From Roseinatronobacter bogoriensis DSM 18756 (lineage in GTDB: Bacteria; Pseudomonadota; Alphaproteobacteria; Rhodobacterales; Rhodobacteraceae): a stretch of DNA of 64,000 nucleotides. Below the pieces are notes generated by a model that was not told where the DNA came from, made no database searches, and saw only the letters and a program-made list of their open reading frames with translations. Each line of letters begins with the position of its first letter. The stretch's first letter is position 1. A program made the position numbers and the translations under genes. The DNA lies in assembly GCF_004366635.1 (NCBI RefSeq), contig NZ_SORN01000001.1, forward strand, positions 324,435 to 388,434, given 5' to 3'. This document shows positions 58,840-64,000 of this stretch, one piece after another.

Positions 58840-59787
58840 TCATGTCTTGATCCGGGGGTCGAGCCAGGCCTGCGCCACATCGACGATGATATTGAAGCCC
58901 ACATAACAGGCCGCGATGAACACAACGCCGCCCTGCACCAGCAGGATGTCACGCTTCAGAATACCATCGACCAGCATGCGGCCCACGCCGGGCCATTGAA
59001 ACACCATCTCGATATAAACCGCGCCCGACAGCACGAAGCCCGCCTGAATGCCCAACACCGGGATGATACTGACCATTGCCGCGCGCAGCGCATGGCCCCA
59101 GATCACGCGGCGCTCATGCACCCCTTTCGCGCGCGCGGTGCGAATGAAATCCTGCCGTAGCACTTCCAGCATCGCACCTCGCGACAGCCGCGCGATCACG
59201 CCTGTGGCCACCACTGATAGCGCAAGCGCTGGCATGGTCAGATGCCGGATCAGGTCAGGCAAATCTCCCCCGCCCCAGATCGAATACATCCCCGAGACAG
59301 GAAACCAGCGCAGCTGCACTGCAAACAGCAGGATCATCATCATGCCAAGGAAGAATGACGGCACCGAAATGCCAAGGATCACCACAAAGGTGATTACCTT
59401 GTCTGCTAGCCCGTATTGACGTGCCGCCGAGACAACTCCCGCCAGAATACCCAGCAGCGAACATAACACAAAGGCTGTGCCTGCAAGGATCAGCGTGGCT
59501 GAGAAACGGTCAAGGATTTCATCCAGAACAGGCCGGTTCAGCGCAAAAGAGCGTCCGAAATCGCCCTGCATCAGATTGCCCAGCCAGATGAAATATTGCT
59601 TCCACAAGGGCTCATCCAGCCCCAGATGCCGGTTTAGCCGCGCGACATTCTCTGGCGTGGCATAGCTGCCCAGAATGGCCGTTGCCGGATCGCCGGGGAT
59701 CATCGCCATGATCAGAAACACGATTACTGTGATCCCCAGCAGGACTGGAATGGCCGATAGCAATCGCTTCAGGATATAACCGCCCAT
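58840..59787 (-). CDS. Peptide-type ABC transporter permease (DppB type)
   Basis: A 315-residue permease with six membrane helices: ILKRLLSAIPVLLGITVIVF at the N-terminus, the LDEPLWKQYFIWLGNLMQGD block, GISVPSFFLGMMMILLFAVQ and the docking loop DFIRTARAKGVHERRVIWGH. Start 59787 has GGGGGGC upstream. It pairs with the permease half of the following fusion. An intergenic repeat separates it from the binding-protein gene upstream. Confidence 0.92.
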   Translation of the reverse strand: MGGYILKRLLSAIPVLLGITVIVFLIMAMIPGDPATAILGSYATPENVARLNRHLGLDEPLWKQYFIWLGNLMQGDFGRSFALNRPVLDEILDRFSATLILAGTAFVLCSLLGILAGVVSAARQYGLADKVITFVVILGISVPSFFLGMMMILLFAVQLRWFPVSGMYSIWGGGDLPDLIRHLTMPALALSVVATGVIARLSRGAMLEVLRQDFIRTARAKGVHERRVIWGHALRAAMVSIIPVLGIQAGFVLSGAVYIEMVFQWPGVGRMLVDGILKRDILLVQGGVVFIAACYVGFNIIVDVAQAWLDPRIKT

Positions 59788-59800
59788 CTGCGCCCCCCTG

Positions 59801-59875
59801 ATTTCATCCTTGCTCAAATATCCTCAGGGGGTGAATTGGCCAAAGGCCAAGAGGGGGCGCGAGCGCCCCCTTTCC
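59801..59875 (-). repeat. Intergenic repeat between binding-protein and permease genes
   Basis: On the minus strand: stem GGGGGCGCTCGCGCCCCC, second stem TTGGCCTTTGGCCAA, then TTCACCCCCTGAGGATATTT and GAGCAAGGATGAAA. It follows the binding-protein stop at once, like the stem-loops after tctC and at 49672, so it may lower read-through into the membrane genes. Confidence 0.85.
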
Positions 59876-59880
59876 CCGTC

Positions 59881-61458
59881 TCAGTTCTTCACGACATCTT
59901 TCAAAAGCAGGAAGAATGACGGCTCAAGCTGGAAATTCTCGACCGCGTCCGAAGTGACAGCATTCTGCATCCAGTTCGCCACGAAAACCCAGGGTGCGTC
60001 CTCTTGCACGATGACCTGCATCTCGCGATACAGCCGTGCGCGTTCTTCCTGATCGGTTTCGACACGTGCCGCTTCCAGCAGCGCGTCTACTTCGGGGTTG
60101 GAATAATACCCCGAATTGAACCCGCCCACATCAGGGAAGGCATCGGTGCGCAGCGCAAGGAAGGGCAGCGTGTCGGGGTCATTGGTCATCCATGCCATCT
60201 GCGCCATGTCTGCCTGCCCTTCCAGGCCGGGGTTCACGCGGCCCAGAAAGGTGTTCCATTCATACGTCTCGATCGTCACATCGAAGCCCACAGCGGCCAG
60301 ATCAGCCTGAATGGCGGTGCCCATCGGGATCGGGTCCAACATGCCGGAACCGCCCTCGGTGACAAAAAAGGTCAGGCTTGCACCTTCGGCGTCGGCCTCA
60401 GCAAGCAATTCGCGTGCGCGGTCAGGGTTGAAGGGATAGGGTTCCAACTCTTCGTTATAAGCCCATGCAAAAGCGGGCGGGGTCGGACCTGCGGCGATGG
60501 TGGCTGTGCCTTCCAGCACGTCATTGACCAGCGCTTCCTTGTTGATCGCGTAATTCGCCGCCTGACGCACGCGTTTGTCAGCGAATGGGCCTTCCTTGGC
60601 ATTGAGGATCAGGAACCACAGATGCGGGCCTGCCTGTTCATGCACCATATGCGCGTCGCCCTGGAATTGCGACACTGCCACAGGGGGCACTTCGACCATC
60701 ACGTCAATTCCGCCCGACAGCATTTCGGCCACGCGGGTATTCGCGTCTGTGATCGGGCGGAAGATCACGGCTTCGGTCCCGGCGGTTCCGTCCCAATAGT
60801 TTTCATTGCGCGTCACGACCACGCGTTCATTTGACCGCCATTCCGCAAACTGGAACGGTCCGGTCCCTGACGGGTTGCGCCCGAAATCAGAGCCATGCTC
60901 CATCACGGCGGCGGGCGACACGATCAGCCCGGTGGGATAGGCAAGATTGGACAGGAAGGGCGCATAGGGTTCGTTCAGTGTGAATTGAACGGTGTTTGCG
61001 TCCAGCGCTTCAACTGTCTCGATCGCGCTGAAGAAGAAGGACAGCGGGAACGGGCCGGTTTCGTGATAGGGGTGGTCTTCGTTCAGCATACGCTCGAAGT
61101 TCCAGACCACGGCTTCGGCATCAAAGGCGCTGCCATCGTGGAAAGTGACACCTTCGCGTAAGTTGAAGGTGTAGACGGTGCCATCATCCGAGATGTCCCA
61201 GGATTCGGCCAGCGCGGGTTCCACTTCCAACGTGCCGGAGGCATAGCGCACCAGCCCGTCATAGACATTCATCAGAATACGGAAGTCATTGACAGCGGTC
61301 ACGGCGTGCGGGTCCAGCGCTTGCGGTTCGGCAATCTGTCCGACCACAAGAACGCCCGGCGGGGTCTGGGCATTGGCGGGGGCGACCAGTGCAGAACTGG
61401 CCAATAGGGTGGCTGCCAAAACCCCGAAGCCGCGGCGGGTTGTAGATGTAAAGGCCAT
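59881..61458 (-). CDS. Peptide-type ABC transporter substrate-binding protein
   Basis: A 525-residue family 5 (DppA/OppA-like) binding protein with a twin-Arg-containing signal peptide (TTRRGFGVLAATLLASSALV). Hallmarks: EPQALDPHAVTAVNDFRILM, VYDGLVRYASGTLEVEPALA, WDISDDGTVYTFNLREGVTF and NPSGTGPFQFAEW. I start at 61458 with GGAG nine bases upstream. Ligand class could be peptides, opines, glutathione or similar. The divergent DUF1028/M20 operon suggests an amide-containing substrate. Confidence 0.92.
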   Translation of the reverse strand: MAFTSTTRRGFGVLAATLLASSALVAPANAQTPPGVLVVGQIAEPQALDPHAVTAVNDFRILMNVYDGLVRYASGTLEVEPALAESWDISDDGTVYTFNLREGVTFHDGSAFDAEAVVWNFERMLNEDHPYHETGPFPLSFFFSAIETVEALDANTVQFTLNEPYAPFLSNLAYPTGLIVSPAAVMEHGSDFGRNPSGTGPFQFAEWRSNERVVVTRNENYWDGTAGTEAVIFRPITDANTRVAEMLSGGIDVMVEVPPVAVSQFQGDAHMVHEQAGPHLWFLILNAKEGPFADKRVRQAANYAINKEALVNDVLEGTATIAAGPTPPAFAWAYNEELEPYPFNPDRARELLAEADAEGASLTFFVTEGGSGMLDPIPMGTAIQADLAAVGFDVTIETYEWNTFLGRVNPGLEGQADMAQMAWMTNDPDTLPFLALRTDAFPDVGGFNSGYYSNPEVDALLEAARVETDQEERARLYREMQVIVQEDAPWVFVANWMQNAVTSDAVENFQLEPSFFLLLKDVVKN

Positions 61459-61494
61459 TTCCGGCACTCCCTGTTGCTATGATTATTTGTTTTT

Positions 61495-61538
61495 AATTAT
61501 CATGATAATTTGCATCGGTCAAAACTTTCATGATAAAT
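61495..61538. promoter_or_regulatory. Palindromic operator candidates between divergent operons
   Basis: The perfect 16-base palindrome AATTATCATGATAATT (61495-61510) and a related TTTCATGATAAA (61526-61537), centred about 29 bases apart, in the 105-base space between the binding-protein gene and the DUF1028 gene. Both share TCATGATAA. One regulator could control both operons from here; the GntR protein at 55272 is the nearest candidate. Confidence 0.6.
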
Positions 61539-61563
61539 TCCCCTGACAGGGAGAAACAAACAC

Positions 61564-62226
61564 ATGACCTTTTCGATTCTTGCGCAAGATTTGAGCAGCG
61601 GCGCAATCGGCGGCGCGGCAGCGACGGGCGCGTTATGCGTTGGCGGTTGGGTTTTGCGCGGCGATTCGCGTGCGGGGATTTCAGCCTCGCAAGGGGCGGC
61701 CCCTTCGACGATCTGGGGCGAAGATGCGTTGGAGAGGATGCGCCAGGGCCGCAGCGCGAGTGAGGCATTGACCGATCTGGTCGGGGCGGATCGCGGGCGC
61801 GAGTGGCGGCAGCTGGCCTTGCTGGACCGCGCTGGCGGCACGGCCTGCCATACAGGTACGCGCAACACTGACTGGAAAGGTGTGCTGGACGGGCCGGGGT
61901 TTGTCGTGTCGGGCAACATGCTGGCCGGGCCACAGGTCTTGGGGGCCTTGCGCGATGCCTATGTCAATGCAAGTGGCAGTTTTGCGCAACGGTTGCTTGC
62001 CGCATTAAGCGCCGCAGAAGCGGCGGGCGGGGATATACGCGGGCTGCAATCGGCGGCGCTGCTTGTTGTGTCAGATGATACGCCACCTCTCAGTCTGCGC
62101 GTGGATTGGTCCGAAACGCCTGTCGATGCCTTGCATGATTTATTCCGGCGCAGTCAGAGTGGGGATTATGCAGCATGGCTGCCCACGGTTCCGACCCGAA
62201 ATGATCCCGAGCGCGGCCATGACTGA
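61564..62226 (+). CDS. DUF1028 family protein (Ntn-hydrolase-like)
   Basis: A 220-residue protein beginning MTFSILAQDLSSGAIGGAAA, the hallmark start of DUF1028, followed by GDSRAGISASQGAAPSTIWG, ALERMRQGRSASEALTDLV and GNMLAGPQVLGALRDAY. The family is thought to have an N-terminal-nucleophile hydrolase fold with unknown reaction and often sits beside peptide ABC transporters. The GGGAG site is about 12 bases upstream. Its stop lies inside the next gene (eight-base overlap). Confidence 0.88.
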   Translation: MTFSILAQDLSSGAIGGAAATGALCVGGWVLRGDSRAGISASQGAAPSTIWGEDALERMRQGRSASEALTDLVGADRGREWRQLALLDRAGGTACHTGTRNTDWKGVLDGPGFVVSGNMLAGPQVLGALRDAYVNASGSFAQRLLAALSAAEAAGGDIRGLQSAALLVVSDDTPPLSLRVDWSETPVDALHDLFRRSQSGDYAAWLPTVPTRNDPERGHD

Positions 62227-63451
62227 AATGGATTGGGGAGCGCTGGCGCAAGACTGGTTGGATCGGCTGGCGCAATGTTCGGAACCCGGCGCAGGTGTCA
62301 CGCGTCTGCCTTTCACGCCGGAACACCGCAAGGCGCTGGTGGTGCTGACCGAATTGATGGAACAGGCAGGGCTGCGCGTGTCGCTGGATGCGGCGGGTAC
62401 CTTGATCGGGCGGCTGGACGGGCCGGAGGGGGCGCCAGTATTGCTGATGGGCTCGCATCAGGATTCGGTGCGCGAGGGCGGTGCCTATGATGGAATAATG
62501 GGCGTCGTGCTGCCCGTTCTTGCATTGCAAAAGCTGCGTGGACAAGGTGCCACGTTGCCGTTTGCGGTTGAGGTGCTTGCTTTCGCGGATGAAGAGGGCG
62601 TCCGCTTCCCCACTGCGCTGATGGGGCCGCGGGTGTTGGCGGGTCAATTCGATATGGCCGCACTGGACATGGTTGATCGTGAAGGGGTTTCGCTGCGCGC
62701 GGCCATGCAGGAATTTGGCCTTGAGCCTGCCGCTTTGCCCGATCTGGGGCGCGATCCGGCGCAGATTTTGGGATGGATCGAGGCGCATCTGGAACAGGGG
62801 CCGGTGTTGGAAAACGCCGCCGCCCCCCTTGGAATTGTAACGGCCATTTGCGGGATCGAGCGCCATAGCGTAACGCTGACGGGCAAGGCGGCACATGCTG
62901 GCACAATGCCAATGGCGCTGCGGCGCGACGCATTGGCTGGTGCGGCTGAACTTGTTTTGGCGGTAGAGTCCTTGGCACATGGTACAGAAGGGCTGATGTC
63001 CAATGTGGGCACCTTGCAGGTCAGACCGGGCGCGGTGAATGCTGTGCCGGGTGAGGTGACGCTGACGGTCGAGTTGCGCGCCCCCTCGGATGGGCTGCGC
63101 GAAGGCGCGGGAGCTTCGCTGGCGCGTCTGGCACGTGAAATCGCCAAGAGACGCGGTCTAGAGCTGGCGATCGAGCGGACCTATGCGCAACCTGCAACCC
63201 CTTGTGCAGACCAGATCATCGCGCGGCTGTCACAGGCCGCAAGGGAACTGGGGATGCAGGTTCCGCATCTCCCCTCTGGTGCAACGCATGACACCTCTGC
63301 AATAGCGGATCTGTGTCCGGTGGGTATGCTGTTTCTGCGGTGTCGAGAAGGGATCAGTCATCACCCCGATGAATTTGTTGATACCGATGCCATGTCCCTT
63401 GCCATTGATACGTTGGGCCAAGTGATCCGGGGATATATGGCGCGCGCGTAA
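62219..63451 (+). CDS. M20-family Zn-dependent amidohydrolase (N-carbamoyl-amino-acid/allantoate type)
   Basis: A 410-residue hydrolase of the allantoate amidohydrolase/beta-ureidopropionase/carbamoylase group. Metal and catalytic motifs: LMGSHQDSVREGGAYDGIMG, AFADEEGVRFPTA, IEAHLEQGPVLEN, the dimerisation insert with GKAAHAGTMPMALRRDA, and PSGATHDTSAIAD with SHHPDEFVD near the end. It should cleave a carbamoyl or amide bond in a small substrate. The gene is coupled to DUF1028 and divergent from the peptide-type transporter. Confidence 0.9.
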   Translation: MTEMDWGALAQDWLDRLAQCSEPGAGVTRLPFTPEHRKALVVLTELMEQAGLRVSLDAAGTLIGRLDGPEGAPVLLMGSHQDSVREGGAYDGIMGVVLPVLALQKLRGQGATLPFAVEVLAFADEEGVRFPTALMGPRVLAGQFDMAALDMVDREGVSLRAAMQEFGLEPAALPDLGRDPAQILGWIEAHLEQGPVLENAAAPLGIVTAICGIERHSVTLTGKAAHAGTMPMALRRDALAGAAELVLAVESLAHGTEGLMSNVGTLQVRPGAVNAVPGEVTLTVELRAPSDGLREGAGASLARLAREIAKRRGLELAIERTYAQPATPCADQIIARLSQAARELGMQVPHLPSGATHDTSAIADLCPVGMLFLRCREGISHHPDEFVDTDAMSLAIDTLGQVIRGYMARA

Positions 63452-63456
63452 CGTTT

Positions 63457-63483
63457 GCCCGCAGATATTTGCCAAGACTTCAA
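63457..63483 (+). repeat. Degenerate intergenic repeat
   Basis: GCCCGCAGATATTTGCCAAG followed by ACTTCAAT resembles the GATATTT...CAAGGATGAA core of the other copies but is diverged. It follows the M20 gene stop directly. Confidence 0.45.
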
Positions 63484-63711
63484 TCAGGCCTGCGGGCCTG
63501 CTTGGTGCAATGCGCGGTCCCCTTGAGGGGTTTAGCGGGTAATTCGTGACATGTTTTGACCAGAAGTGCTCAGGCGCGCGGTTCCAGACCCTGTCGTTAG
63601 GTCGCGGTACCTTCAGATTCTGACAAAAGGTTCTCTATCCCGCATTTCGGGCGCTGCAAGCGCGTTTTATTGCTGCTTATAATGTGTTCAAAGCCGGTCA
63701 GTTTTGATTTT

Positions 63712-63723
63712 ATTGTATACAAT
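63712..63723. promoter_or_regulatory. Palindrome ATTGTATACAAT upstream of the TRAP gene
   Basis: A perfect 12-base palindrome 120 bases before the TRAP binding-protein start. TTGTATACAA resembles operators of FCD-type GntR regulators. Confidence 0.5.
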
Positions 63724-63842
63724 ACGGCGGTGCAGCCAAAAAAAATCGGCCCGCTCCCAGACAGCGACATCCTGCAAATCTATGGCTGGGTTGCGCCGCA
63801 TCTGCGCGGTTGCATGAATGGATAACATGAAAGGAAGTCGCC

Positions 63843-64000
63843 TTGGATCGTCGCAAGTTTCTTTCCGCATCGGCCCTGTCTGCAATGGGTGCAGGACTGG
63901 CCGCACCGACCATTGCCCGCGCGCAAGATACCTTTAACTGGCGCATGACCAACAGCTATGGTCCGACTGCGCCGTTCTATACGGTCGGCCCTGGTAGCCC
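63843..64000 (+). CDS. TRAP transporter substrate-binding protein, 3' end missing
   Basis: Only the first 52 codons are in the window. TTG 63843 follows AAGGAAG at good spacing. The product opens with a Tat signal peptide (MDRRKFLSASALSAMGAGLA ending TIARAQ) and continues TFNWRMTNSYGPTAPFYT, the usual mature start of DctP/TAXI-type TRAP binding proteins. Such proteins feed carboxylates or related anions to a DctQM membrane pair, presumably encoded beyond the edge. Confidence 0.75.
   Translation, partial: MDRRKFLSASALSAMGAGLAAPTIARAQDTFNWRMTNSYGPTAPFYTVGPGS

Larger units (their letters stand above)
63452..63842. other. Intergenic region before the TRAP gene
   Basis: About 390 bases, no gene. 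It contains a degenerate repeat copy (63457-63483), a GC hairpin CAGGCCTGCGGGCCTG (63486-63501) and a palindrome at 63712. Confidence 0.6.

Overview
The window (about 60% G+C by eye) looks like the chromosome of an aerobic alphaproteobacterium of the order Rhodobacterales. The reasons are the family resemblance of its proteins, the complete oxygen-dependent type of cobalamin (vitamin B12) pathway, an EcfG-like sigma factor next to a NepR-like anti-sigma factor, TTT and TRAP uptake genes, and an intergenic repeat with a GATATTT...CAAGGATGAA core that I recognise from this group. I cannot name the genus. There is no rRNA, tRNA, CRISPR array, insertion sequence or prophage that I can support.

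Layout. 1-5.4 kb: cell-envelope genes (a lipoprotein cut by the window edge, an OmpA-type protein, a DUF2259 protein, a membrane protein, a small secreted protein with a helix-hairpin-helix-like end). 5.4-8.3 kb: a three-gene signalling unit on the minus strand (LuxR-type response regulator, histidine kinase, cysteine-free periplasmic protein of the sulfite-oxidase fold). 8.4-28.3 kb: the B12 region. Riboswitch 1 leads into a BtuDFC-type importer and bluB. Riboswitch 2 leads into a His-rich cytochrome c'-like protein, a HupE/UreJ transporter, a DUF1636 ferredoxin, cobW, cobN, cobG, cobH, cobI and cobJ. After these come cobK (minus strand), cobL-cobE-cobM-cobB and cobA-cobF. Together they cover SUMT through hydrogenobyrinate a,c-diamide and the large cobaltochelatase subunit; cobS, cobT, cobO, cobQ, cobD, cobC, cobP, cobU and cobV are not in this window.

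28.3-30.3 kb: an RTX-type calcium-binding protein with a C-terminal CFI-box-like sorting domain. 30.8-45.7 kb: an accessory metabolic region with RidA, two LysR regulators, two TSUP exporters, a cytoplasmic sulfite-oxidase-like enzyme, a two-subunit class I fumarase, a four-subunit succinate dehydrogenase/fumarate reductase-like complex lacking the usual histidyl-FAD residue, a ThDP enzyme and a TctCBA transporter. A LysR-type box occurs both in front of one lysR and in the divergent promoter region between the sdh-like operon and the ThDP gene, which ties the two halves together.

45.7-48.6 kb: two unrecognised small genes, a 1.1 kb stretch without a convincing gene, and the convergent EcfG-like/NepR-like pair. 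48.9-53.0 kb: an amino-acid ABC transporter with a C45 Ntn-hydrolase and an RpiR regulator. 53.0-55.2 kb: two small unknown genes and a third B12 riboswitch in front of an unrecognised 122-residue protein. 55.3-63.5 kb: a peptide-type ABC transporter with a fused permease-ATPase, its GntR regulator, and a divergent DUF1028 plus M20 hydrolase operon. The window ends in the first 52 codons of a Tat-exported TRAP substrate-binding protein.

The best leads for something undescribed are the riboswitch-controlled 122-residue protein, the riboswitch-controlled His-rich cytochrome c'/HupE pair, and the 31-45 kb dicarboxylate cluster.
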